Under the pieces are notes generated by a model. The model was not told the DNA's origin. It worked only from the letters and a program-made list of their open reading frames with translations, and ran no database searches. This document shows positions 35,490-43,689 of a stretch of 64,000 bases of DNA, in pieces. The stretch spans positions 28,849 through 92,848 of the forward strand of contig NZ_JAUSTM010000009.1 in assembly GCF_030812835.1 (NCBI RefSeq). Reading direction: 5' to 3'. Both the position numbers and the translations under genes were made by a program. Numbering within the stretch: position 1 is the stretch's first letter; each line of letters starts with the position of its first letter. Source of the stretch: Streptococcus moroccensis (lineage in GTDB: Bacteria > Bacillota > Bacilli > Lactobacillales > Streptococcaceae).

Positions 35490-36334
35490 TTCATATTCAT
35501 TTAAATTTGAAAAGGTTTGATATTCAAAAAGAATTCGGTGGAGTGAATGGAATTGCAAAGCCACAAGTTTGGGGTTCTAAAATTGTAGGATACATAGAAC
35601 GCGAGCTGAAAAAAATAAAAGAAGATTATGAGGACGTTGAGTTTACCGTATATTTCCCTGAGGCCCATCTTATAAATGCGATTTCTACTCAAATGGATAT
35701 AGATATATTAAATATTGGGTGTCAAAGTGTATACCGTGAAGATACTAGTTTAAAAGGTAATTTTGGCGCTTTTACCACTCATCGAACAGCTAATTCTATG
35801 AAACAACTTGGGGTTGCTTCCACTATCATTGGGCATCTGGAAGAAAGACTAGATAAAAAAGGTGTTTTATCTAAAGCTGGGATTGCAGATTTTTCGTCTA
35901 TCAATTCTCTTTTTCATGAAGAAATTATTTCTGCTCAAAAAGCTGGTCTATCAGTTCTTTATTGTATCGGTGAAACTCTTGAAGAACGTGATATCTGGCA
36001 GGAGGTATTAGAGAATCAGTTAAGAATAGCTTTAGAGGGGGTGGATCTCTCAAATGTGGTTATTGCTTATGAACCAGTATGGGCGATTGGTCCAGGAAAA
36101 ACACCTCCGACTTCCAATCAAGTCAAAGAAGTTATTGACTTTATTAAAAACATTTATCCTGAACTTGATGTTATTTATGGTGGTGGACTTAAGATGGACA
36201 ACGCTAGTGACCTTGCAGCTATTGATACACTAGACGGGGGCTTAATTGCCTTAACAAGGTTCACAGGAGAAATTGGTTTTTATCCTGATGAATACATTCA
36301 GATTATTAAAGAATTTTTATCCAATAAAAGATAG
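35486..36334 (+). CDS. Triosephosphate isomerase-like protein, divergent paralogue
   Basis: A 282-residue TPI-fold protein. Catalytic residues can be matched: Asn7 and Lys9 in LNLKRF (canonical NWKMN), His117 in IIGHLEER (canonical IGHSERR) and Glu196 in AYEPVWAIGPGK. YGGGLKMDNA is the phosphate-binding C-terminal loop region. It is 30 residues longer than usual, and the Ser of the canonical IGHSERR is Leu, so it may use a different triose derivative. It overlaps larE by ATGA and precedes larA. The chromosome must also have a housekeeping tpiA. Confidence 0.85.
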   Translation: MIHIHLNLKRFDIQKEFGGVNGIAKPQVWGSKIVGYIERELKKIKEDYEDVEFTVYFPEAHLINAISTQMDIDILNIGCQSVYREDTSLKGNFGAFTTHRTANSMKQLGVASTIIGHLEERLDKKGVLSKAGIADFSSINSLFHEEIISAQKAGLSVLYCIGETLEERDIWQEVLENQLRIALEGVDLSNVVIAYEPVWAIGPGKTPPTSNQVKEVIDFIKNIYPELDVIYGGGLKMDNASDLAAIDTLDGGLIALTRFTGEIGFYPDEYIQIIKEFLSNKR

Positions 36335-36344
36335 GAGTACCTAA

Positions 36345-37811
36345 ATGAAACTTTCATTTGAATATGGGCATGGTTATAAAGAAGCTATTTTGCCTGACGA
36401 TACAGATGTTTTTATCCCCGGTGAAACAGTTCCGGATCCAGAATGCTTACCTGATGATCGTATAGTTTCTGCTACGTTAGAATCACTTCGTAATCCGCTT
36501 GGAATGCCACCTCTAACTGAACTTGCTCATGAGGGAAGTAAAGTAACTATTATATTCCCAGATCGTGTAAAAGGTGGTGAACAAGATACTTCTCATCGTA
36601 AAACGTCTATTAAACTTATTTTGAAAGAGTTATATAGCGTAGGAGTTAAAAAAGAAGATATTCTTCTGATTTGTTCAAATGGGCTACACAGAAAAAATAC
36701 TGAAAAAGAAATTCTAGGGATCCTAGGCCCTGAACTTTACTATGAGTTTTCAGCTACAAATCAGATTATTAATCATGATAGTGAGGACTATGACAACTTA
36801 GTTGATTTAGGTACAACTAAGCAAGGTGACCCTGTTATTATGAACAAGTACGTATATGATAGTGATGTCGCTATTTTAATTGGCCATACTCAAGGAAATC
36901 CATATGGCGGTTATTCAGGAGGATATAAGCACTGTGCAACAGGAATTACACACTGGCGCTCGATAGCTTCCCACCATGTTCCAAAAGTCATGCATAGAGA
37001 TGACTTTGTTCCAGTTAATAATGACTCAATGATGCGTCATAAATTTGACGAAATTGGAATGCACATGGAAGAAAAAATGGGTAAAAAATTCTTTTGTTGT
37101 GATGCAGTTCTTGATACTAAATCACGTCAGATTGAGATAAATAGTGGAACAGCTGAGGAGGTCCAAAAGAAATCATGGGTAATGGGCAATAAACGTACTT
37201 ATGTTCCTTTTGCTGAAAAAAAATATGATATTATTGTTTTTGGGATGCCTCAATTTTTCCATTACGGTGATGGTATGGGAACAAATCCTATTATGTTGAT
37301 GCAAGCGTTATCAGCTCAAGTTATTCGCCATAAACGTATTATGAGTGATAATTGCGTCTTTATTTGTGCAAGTACTTGTAATGGTTATTTTAATGAAAAT
37401 TTATGGCCTTATCTTCCTGACTTATATGAACGGTTCCAGAAAGAAGGAGATACTTTAGTTGATCTCAACCGTTATGGTGAATATTATGCTAATAATGACG
37501 AATATATAAAACAATATCGCTTTGCTAATGCCTTTCATCCCTTCCATGGTTTTAGTATGATGTCTTGTGGCCACTTAGCTGAAAAACATACTTCTGCCAT
37601 TTATTTAGTTGGAGCAGAAAAACCAGGTTATGCTCGAGGCATGGGTTTGAAAACACGGGCAACTTTTGAGGAAGCTTTAGAAGATGCTAAGAAGAAATTT
37701 GTCGGGAAGAATCCAAACATTCTAGCGTTACCCAAAGCATTCACAACAGCAGCTGTTCATCTAATGATGAAAGATGAATTACCACCCCTAGCATCAAAAT
37801 ATTCTAAATAG
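36345..37811 (+). CDS. larA: LarA-family nickel-dependent 2-hydroxyacid racemase/epimerase, divergent
   Basis: A 488-residue LarA homologue, longer than the ~424 of lactate racemase. Active-site matches to L. plantarum LarA are Asp73 (Asp72), His115 in SNGLHRKNT (His108), His181 and Lys195 in HTQGNPYGGYSGGYK (His174, Lys184; Lys184 binds the pincer cofactor) and His210/211 (His200). The Arg75 position reads Lys76 (DRVK), and the His-to-Lys spacing is four residues longer. These changes suggest a substrate other than lactate, perhaps an aldonate or another 2-hydroxyacid. It closes unit 4. Family is clear; substrate is unknown. Confidence 0.9.
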   Translation: MKLSFEYGHGYKEAILPDDTDVFIPGETVPDPECLPDDRIVSATLESLRNPLGMPPLTELAHEGSKVTIIFPDRVKGGEQDTSHRKTSIKLILKELYSVGVKKEDILLICSNGLHRKNTEKEILGILGPELYYEFSATNQIINHDSEDYDNLVDLGTTKQGDPVIMNKYVYDSDVAILIGHTQGNPYGGYSGGYKHCATGITHWRSIASHHVPKVMHRDDFVPVNNDSMMRHKFDEIGMHMEEKMGKKFFCCDAVLDTKSRQIEINSGTAEEVQKKSWVMGNKRTYVPFAEKKYDIIVFGMPQFFHYGDGMGTNPIMLMQALSAQVIRHKRIMSDNCVFICASTCNGYFNENLWPYLPDLYERFQKEGDTLVDLNRYGEYYANNDEYIKQYRFANAFHPFHGFSMMSCGHLAEKHTSAIYLVGAEKPGYARGMGLKTRATFEEALEDAKKKFVGKNPNILALPKAFTTAAVHLMMKDELPPLASKYSK

Positions 37812-37822
37812 AAATGGCTTAT

Positions 37823-37887
37823 TGTCAACTGTAGTAGGTTGTTAAAAAGCTAACGTCTGGAGAGAATCACGTTGGTTCTCTCTTTTA
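37823..37887 (+). repeat. Right-hand copy of the diverged direct repeat flanking the island
   Basis: It pairs with 10126-10199. This copy carries a clean hairpin GAGAGAA-TCACGTTGG-TTCTCTC followed by TTTTA, so it also works as the terminator of the larE-tpi-larA unit. Confidence 0.6.
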
Positions 37888-37889
37888 TA

Positions 37890-38385
37890 GTAACCGCCCA
37901 ATAAAGGCTCTATAATTTCTGTAGTGGGTAAAATCCCTATGGAGATTTATAGAGCCCTTTTTTGGTATATCAAAAAAGAACGGAGTATCTATAAAAATAA
38001 TCCAACCTCCCTTAAACTGTTAATAGAAAACAGAAATGGAGGTTTTTCATTATGCGACACCTATCGTTCCCTTAAACTCACCCCAACAGTCTCGTCACTT
38101 TGAGAGAAAAAACAGAAACGCTATTCTGCTGAACATTCGTCTCGGAAATGTGGAATTGACTTTCCTTCACGCTATCGACCAAGAAACACAGCCCTGATTC
38201 AGGAAAATATATGACTTATCTTCTAGAACACTTGCCTAATGAGGAAAAACTCGTAAAAAAGGAGGTGCTAGAGGCTTATTTACCATGGAATGAAACCATT
38301 CAACGGAACTGTAAATAGAAAAATATCCCAGAGTCAAATATAGACTTTGGGGTGTTTTCAATATACTCCGTTATTGGGTGGTTAC
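37890..38385. mobile_element. Degraded insertion element or MITE with terminal inverted repeats
   Basis: GTAACCGCCCAATAA at 37890-37904 is inverted at the other end as TTATTGGGTGGTTAC (38371-38385), with one mismatch. Between them are a 10-bp inverted repeat GGCTCTATAA/TTATAGAGCC around TGTAGTGGGTAAAATCCCTATGGAG, and short broken frames such as MRHLSFPL (from 38052) and MTYLLEHLPNEEKLVKKE (from 38211). These look like remnants of a transposase. A similar GGGTGAAATCTCTATGGAG stretch lies at 45177-45195. The IS family is not certain; ISL3 is a guess. No intact transposase exists. Confidence 0.55.
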
Positions 38386-38712
38386 ATAAAATCAAAAATC
38401 TGATAATACATACTAATTTCCCCAGTATTTGACTTGTAACCAATTCTCCAAAAAATTACCAAAGATAGGATAACAATTTAGCTAATCATCAAAGACGATA
38501 AACAAGTAAACCTATTTTTCGGATTTCAGATTTTGATTTTAGATGAGTATTACAAGACTTACCGTTTAGATTACGGTAAAATTTAGTCTAGTCAATTAAG
38601 AATTGGATTGATACAATAGAATAAGAATAAAAAATGAATTTCCATGGTTTTCTTATAAGGATACCATAGAAGTTTTATTCAGAGTCAGATACTAGCTAAG
38701 AAAGGATAATCA
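38386..38712. other. Upstream region of the PRD regulator gene
   Basis: This 327-bp non-coding AT-rich stretch contains a perfect operator-like inverted repeat at 38559-38579 (listed separately) and no gene I can support. The likely promoter lies downstream of the operator, in the TAAAATTTAG to AATAAGAATAAAA stretch. Confidence 0.5.
38559..38579. promoter_or_regulatory. Operator of the PTS locus, site A
   Basis: A perfect inverted repeat TTACCGT-N7-ACGGTAA upstream of the regulator gene. A close copy (TTACCGT-N7-ACGGCAG) lies at 40701-40721 before the PTS genes. This is the expected pattern for binding by the adjacent regulator. Confidence 0.75.
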
Positions 38713-40575
38713 ATGAATCGTAATTTATATGACTTGTTAAAATTGTTATCCCTTGATAGCTATCAGACGTCTCAAGAACTTGCTGATAAGCTAGGTGTTA
38801 GCGAAAAAACAGTTCGAAATCGCATGAAAGAATTAAAGGACCTATTAGGCTCCTATGGTGCTGAGATTGAATCAAAACGTCATTTTGGATACAAGTTAAT
38901 CATTTTTGATGAAAAAGTATTTTTAAAAGTTTCTCCGAAAGATGACTCGGAAATTCCAGAAACAAGTGAGGATCGGCAGAATGTCTTGTTAAAATGGCTT
39001 TTAGATACTGACGATTTCTTAAAAATTGACGATATAGCAGAACAGTTTTTTATTTCGAGAAATACCTTATCTGCTACTCTTAAACGCGTAGAAGCTATTC
39101 TAACGATGTATAATTTACGGATTGAGCGAAAACCAAATTATGGTTTTAGAGTGATTGGTAAGGAGTTTTACAAACGAATCTGTCTACTTAACACGCTCTA
39201 TGAGGAATTTATGGATACCTCCCAAGACCAATGGCTCATGGAGACTATTATTGAGGGGAATCAAAGGCATAAAGTGAACATGTCAGAAGTCGCCTTGGAG
39301 AATGTTGTTAAGTATATCAGTATAACGATAAAACGTCTTCAGGACGGGCATGCTATCTTAGAGAAAGATGTTCCAGAGGAATTGATGAGTTCTGCTACTC
39401 AGCAAATAGTCGATGATTATAGTGATTTATTTGAACAGCAGTTTGGGCAACCTCTTTCTCTCCCTGAACGGCAATTTCTAGCCATTCATTATGGCTCTCG
39501 TTTATCTTCGGATTCTTATAGTCATTATGGACCAAATTTTGTCATTACAGGAGAGATTGATGAGCTTGTCTATAAAATGTTAACTAGAGTTCATGAAACC
39601 CTTGCACTTGATTTCAGGCAAAATTTAGAGCTACGCATGGCATTGAACCAGCACCTTGTTCCTATGGATATTCGCATGCGCTTTAATATTGCCATTCAAA
39701 ATCCACTCCTAGACCTTATCAAGCAAGAATACCCTTACCCCTTTACGATCGCTTTAAATGCTTCAACCAGTCTCAAAGAACATTATGGCAAGGACATTCC
39801 TGAAGATGAAGTCGCCTATATTGCGATTATATTTGCTTTAGCGACAGAAAAACGCAATCGTTCCATTGAGCGTAAGAATATCGTTTTGGTCTGCATTTCT
39901 GGGAAAAGTAGCTCACAGCTCTTTAAGTTTAAATACCGACAAGCATTTGGGGATTACCTGAACAATATCTATGAATGTACGGTAGCAGACCTGGAACAAT
40001 TTGATTTTAAAGGGAAGGAAATTGATTATATTTTTACGACGGTTCCTCTGAATCAGAAGTATCCTGTACCGATATATGAGATTAACCTTTTTATCGATGC
40101 CAACGAGATTTTAACCTACCGCCAAATGTTTGAGAGTGGGGATCGCTCGACAGTCTTAAATTATTATTCAACCAACCTTTTCCTTCCTAAACTAACAGCA
40201 AGCACCCGAGAAGAGGTGATTGCTCACATGTGTCAACATATTGATCACTACGGCCTTCTGCCAGAGGGGTTTGAAGAGGCGGTCTTGCGACGAGAAGAAT
40301 TGGGTCAGACTGATTTTGGCAACCTCGTCGCGCTCCCACACCCTTATCAGGTCATGACAGAGCAGAGCTTTGTGACTGTTGCTATTTTAGAAGAACCGAT
40401 TCTATGGAAAACTAATAAGGTACAAGTTGTCTTCTTATTGTCAATAGGATCTCAGGAAGATCCTCAGCTCGAAGATTTTTACCAAAAGACCAGTAATCTC
40501 TTTTTTGATGAAAAAGCCATCCAAAACCTTATCACGACGCCAACCTTTGAAACCTTAGTCCATATTCTTAGCTAG
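38713..40575 (+). CDS. LicR/MtlR-type PRD transcriptional activator with EIIB- and EIIA-like domains
   Basis: A 620-residue PTS-controlled regulator. An N-terminal HTH (TSQELADKLGVSEKTVRNRMKEL, about 18-40) and a second HTH/Mga-like domain (85-150) precede two PRDs. PRD1 keeps its His (QFLAIHYGSRL), while the equivalent in PRD2 (VAYIAIIFALA) is Ile. A GatB-like EIIB domain (IVLVCISGKSSSQ, Cys about 395) and a fructose-type EIIA domain (LVALPHPYQV, with its His) finish the protein. It probably activates the downstream PTS genes in response to substrate, with input from HPr/EII phosphorylation. Same-sequence operators precede this gene and the PTS operon. Confidence 0.9.
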   Translation: MNRNLYDLLKLLSLDSYQTSQELADKLGVSEKTVRNRMKELKDLLGSYGAEIESKRHFGYKLIIFDEKVFLKVSPKDDSEIPETSEDRQNVLLKWLLDTDDFLKIDDIAEQFFISRNTLSATLKRVEAILTMYNLRIERKPNYGFRVIGKEFYKRICLLNTLYEEFMDTSQDQWLMETIIEGNQRHKVNMSEVALENVVKYISITIKRLQDGHAILEKDVPEELMSSATQQIVDDYSDLFEQQFGQPLSLPERQFLAIHYGSRLSSDSYSHYGPNFVITGEIDELVYKMLTRVHETLALDFRQNLELRMALNQHLVPMDIRMRFNIAIQNPLLDLIKQEYPYPFTIALNASTSLKEHYGKDIPEDEVAYIAIIFALATEKRNRSIERKNIVLVCISGKSSSQLFKFKYRQAFGDYLNNIYECTVADLEQFDFKGKEIDYIFTTVPLNQKYPVPIYEINLFIDANEILTYRQMFESGDRSTVLNYYSTNLFLPKLTASTREEVIAHMCQHIDHYGLLPEGFEEAVLRREELGQTDFGNLVALPHPYQVMTEQSFVTVAILEEPILWKTNKVQVVFLLSIGSQEDPQLEDFYQKTSNLFFDEKAIQNLITTPTFETLVHILS

Positions 40576-40594
40576 CCTTAGGCTGGCTTTTTTT
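40571..40594 (+). terminator. Terminator of the PRD regulator gene
   Basis: A 7-bp stem GCTAGCC-TTA-GGCTGGC with a T7 tail; the stop codon lies inside the stem. Confidence 0.85.
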
Positions 40595-40700
40595 GTAAGA
40601 CAGCTGATTGAAGATTCCATATGCCGACATTAAGAAGTTTTAATCGGCAAAATAATCTTAAAAAGAACAAAAAAGAATTACTAAAATCATATCGAATGTA

Positions 40701-40721
40701 TTACCGTTTTCAAAACGGCAG
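40701..40721. promoter_or_regulatory. Operator of the PTS locus, site B
   Basis: TTACCGT-N7-ACGGCAG, also containing the inner palindrome CCGTTTT-C-AAAACGG. It lies 72-92 bp upstream of the EIIA start codon and matches site A. Confidence 0.75.
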
Positions 40722-40792
40722 AAGAAGTGATGGAGTTTACAAGATAAAATCGTTATGATAAAGATGTCAGATAGAAGAAGAGAGGAAAACCT

Positions 40793-41101
40793 ATGGAGAA
40801 TGATCAAACACAAGTTATTATGGGATTAATTGTAAATGGTGGGAATGCTAGAAGCTTAGCCATGAAAGCTATTTACGCTGCCAAAAAAGGAGACTTTGAG
40901 GAAGCAGAAGCGCATTTAGCAGAGTGCAATGATTACCTTGTTCAAGCGCACCATGCCCAAACAGACTTATTAACCAAGGAAGCATCGGGAGAAACAACAG
41001 AAGTTTCTCTCTTGATGGTCCATGCCCAGGATCATCTCATGAATGCCATTACCGTTAAGGATATGGCCACTGAATTTGTAGAATTATATAAAACAAAATA
41101 A
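40793..41101 (+). CDS. PTS lactose/cellobiose-family EIIA
   Basis: A 102-residue all-helical EIIA that passes phosphate from HPr to EIIB. The phospho-accepting residue is His77 in [13 protein letters not shown] (matching His89 of E. coli ChbA), and Asp80 is the conserved trimer metal site. The N-terminal half ([27 protein letters not shown]) is typical. GAGAGG lies upstream. First gene of a five-gene operon with EIIB, EIIC, an esterase and a glycosidase. Confidence 0.95.
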   Translation: MENDQTQVIMGLIVNGGNARSLAMKAIYAAKKGDFEEAEAHLAECNDYLVQAHHAQTDLLTKEASGETTEVSLLMVHAQDHLMNAITVKDMATEFVELYKTK

Positions 41102-41114
41102 AAGGAGAATACTT

Positions 41115-41426
41115 ATGGTAAACATTACACTAGTCTGTGCGGGAGGTATGTCGACATCTATGCTGATGCAAAAAATGAAAGAAGCAGCTAAAGCCAAAGG
41201 TGTTGAAATTGATGTTAGAGCGATGGCTGAGTCAGCTTTTGCTTCATATGATGGTCAAACTGATGTTCTTTTGATTGGTCCTCAACTAAGTTTTGTATAT
41301 GAAAAATTAAGGGATCAATATGAACCTCAAGGAATGAGGGTGGCAGTAATCGATATGATCGATTACGGAATGATGAATGGTAGTAAGATATTAGATTTAG
41401 CTTTAGATCTTATGGAAGTAGGCTAG
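41115..41426 (+). CDS. PTS lactose/cellobiose-family EIIB
   Basis: A 103-residue EIIB. The phosphocysteine loop is ITLVCAGGMSTSMLM with Cys8. DVLLIGPQLSFVYEKL is the second conserved segment of the family. It phosphorylates the sugar carried by the following EIIC. Spacing to EIIA is 13 nt, with AAAGGAG upstream. Confidence 0.95.
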   Translation: MVNITLVCAGGMSTSMLMQKMKEAAKAKGVEIDVRAMAESAFASYDGQTDVLLIGPQLSFVYEKLRDQYEPQGMRVAVIDMIDYGMMNGSKILDLALDLMEVG

Positions 41427-41478
41427 TATAGTTTTGAGTAATTTGTGAATAAAATTTTTTAATAAAAAGGAGAATGAC

Positions 41479-42762
41479 ATGAGTTTTGTAGAGTCTTTTA
41501 CTAGAAAAGGACAAGAGATTGCTAATAAAATACAAAGTAATAGATATATATCCGCGATTTCAAATGGTTTAATGTCAACATTACCCATAATGATGATTGG
41601 GGCATTTAGTACCCTTTTATCTTCAATGCAAATTGAATTTTATCAAAATCTAATTGAGCCGATTAAGGGGATTATCGGTTTACCAGCTACTTTTACAACA
41701 AATGCGTTATCTCTTTATGCTGTTTTTGCTATAGCAAATGAATTAGCAAAATCATTTAAAAAAGATGGGACAAGTGCAGGATATATTGCACTCTTCAGTT
41801 TTTTAATTTTAACTCCAGTCTCGACTTTTGAACTTGAGGGTGCTCCAATGCCTATCTCAGCACTAACATTTGATTTCTTAGGTGCAAAAGGACTCTTTGC
41901 AGCAATGATAGTTGGGATACTAGCAACACGTATTTATGTATTTATTCTTGATAAGAATTGGACTATAAAAATGCCAGATGGTGTTCCACCATTTATTTCA
42001 AAAACATTTTCTGGATTAATTCCAGCTTTCATTGTAGCGATTATTTTTACTATAATTTCAGGATTTTTTGCACATACAAGTTTTGGTAGTTTCCATCAAT
42101 TTATCTATACCGTATTACAAATTCCTTTGCAAGGTCTTGGTAGCAATATATGGTCAATGTTGATAGCTCTTCTAATTATGCAAATATTGTGGGTTTTCGG
42201 TATTCACGGTGCAATCGTCGTACTAGCTGTAATCCGACCTATTATGACTGCTCTTGATTTAGAGAATTTAGCTGCATATCAAGCTGGTGAAGCAATGCCA
42301 AACTTAGTTTCTGGATCATTTTGGGGTGTATATGCTAACCTTGCACCTATGCTTGGTCTAGTTGTCGTTTTAATGTTTTTTACAAAAAGTAAGCAATTCA
42401 AAATGTTAGGACGTCTTGGAGCACCCGGGGCACTCTTTGGAATCCATGAACCATTAATTTTTGGTTTACCAATTGTAATGAATCCTATTTTAGCGATTCC
42501 TTATATTCTTACACCTGTTATTTGTACTCTTATAGGTTACTTTCTAACTGTAGCTGGAATTTTACCAGTGACAATTGGTATGCAAGTACCATTTGGTGCT
42601 CCAATATTTATAGCAGGTTTATTACAGGGGAGCTGGGTGTTAGGACTAGCCCAGGTACTTATGATTCCATTGTCAGCGGCTATTTACTATCCTTTCGTTA
42701 AGATACTTGACAAACGAAACCTTGAGCAAGAGTATGTTTCGTCTGAGTTAGATAAGGAGTAA
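41479..42762 (+). CDS. PTS lactose/cellobiose-family EIIC
   Basis: A 427-residue membrane permease with about ten segments. Signatures are SNGLMSTLPIMMIGAFSTLLSSM near the N-terminus, ILWVFGIHGAIVVLAVI (about 236-252), and GALFGIHEPLIFGLPIVMNP (about 315-334), which is the sugar-binding region. It imports and phosphorylates a disaccharide, probably beta-linked as in the cellobiose/chitobiose group. The following esterase and glycosidase point to an acylated disaccharide. Exact sugar unknown. Confidence 0.95.
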   Translation: MSFVESFTRKGQEIANKIQSNRYISAISNGLMSTLPIMMIGAFSTLLSSMQIEFYQNLIEPIKGIIGLPATFTTNALSLYAVFAIANELAKSFKKDGTSAGYIALFSFLILTPVSTFELEGAPMPISALTFDFLGAKGLFAAMIVGILATRIYVFILDKNWTIKMPDGVPPFISKTFSGLIPAFIVAIIFTIISGFFAHTSFGSFHQFIYTVLQIPLQGLGSNIWSMLIALLIMQILWVFGIHGAIVVLAVIRPIMTALDLENLAAYQAGEAMPNLVSGSFWGVYANLAPMLGLVVVLMFFTKSKQFKMLGRLGAPGALFGIHEPLIFGLPIVMNPILAIPYILTPVICTLIGYFLTVAGILPVTIGMQVPFGAPIFIAGLLQGSWVLGLAQVLMIPLSAAIYYPFVKILDKRNLEQEYVSSELDKE

Positions 42763-42765
42763 TCT

Positions 42766-43686
42766 ATGAAATATATAAGACGTGAAATTGGACAAAGGGG
42801 GGCTTACGCCAAATACTACTTTCAAGAACCTAATAAAGAGATAGATTTGAACCGGAAATATCCAACCATAGTTATCTGTCCAGGAGGTGCATATTATTGG
42901 ACGTCATTTCGTGAGGACGAACAAGTAGCAATGCGTTTTCTGGCAGAAGGTTTTCATGTACTAGTTGTCCATTATGCTACAGAGGGAATTGAAGCTTATG
43001 CATCAGATGATTTGGCAGAATTACCAAAAAAACCTGTTTCAGTTTTTCCAAATCCTTTGATCGAACTTGCAACAGCAGTAGCGTTTCTTCGTGAAAATTC
43101 AAGAGAATATAGTGTTGATGAAGATTTTATCATAGTATCAGGATTTTCTGCAGGAGGAAATCTGGCTGGGCAATTAGCCACTCTATGGCATGAGGATTGG
43201 TTAGAAGAGAAAGTTGGAAAGAAAAAGGAACTTTACAAGCCTACCCATGCTATGCTAGGTTATGCTGCACTTGACTTTAATCTGTCTGGTAAAGAAAAAG
43301 AGAGCTTTAGCAAAATTGCTTTGGCTACAACAGGGTCTCTGTATGGAAATACAGAGATAGTAGAAAAAATGAATCCTATAAATCATGTATCTGATAATAC
43401 CCCACCTTGTTTTATTTGGCATACTAGAGAAGATGTATTGGTAGCTCCTAATAATGCTTTACGTTTTGCGTTAGAACTGGATAAACATAACATTCCCTAT
43501 GAGGTTCATGTTTTTGATAAAGGGAAACACGGCCTAGTACTAGGTGATTTGCGGACAGGAGTGAAAGAAAGTAATGAAAATGCTCAAGTTTATAAATGGG
43601 TAGATTTATTTTTAGAATGGTTATATCCTATCAAGACGAAACTTGGAGGTTTCTATAAACCAATTGATGTGAAACAAAGGAGTTAG
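42766..43686 (+). CDS. Alpha/beta-hydrolase, probable carbohydrate esterase
   Basis: A 306-residue alpha/beta hydrolase of the BD-FAE/acetyl-xylan esterase-like group. The oxyanion loop is VICPGGAYYW (36-45), the nucleophile Ser128 lies in VSGFSAGGNLAGQL, the acid Asp in WHTREDVLVAP and the His in DKGKHGL. No signal peptide is present. It starts 3 nt after EIIC. It probably removes acetyl or other acyl groups from the imported sugar before hydrolysis, inferred from family and operon. Confidence 0.87.
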   Translation: MKYIRREIGQRGAYAKYYFQEPNKEIDLNRKYPTIVICPGGAYYWTSFREDEQVAMRFLAEGFHVLVVHYATEGIEAYASDDLAELPKKPVSVFPNPLIELATAVAFLRENSREYSVDEDFIIVSGFSAGGNLAGQLATLWHEDWLEEKVGKKKELYKPTHAMLGYAALDFNLSGKEKESFSKIALATTGSLYGNTEIVEKMNPINHVSDNTPPCFIWHTREDVLVAPNNALRFALELDKHNIPYEVHVFDKGKHGLVLGDLRTGVKESNENAQVYKWVDLFLEWLYPIKTKLGGFYKPIDVKQRS

Positions 43687-43689
43687 TCT

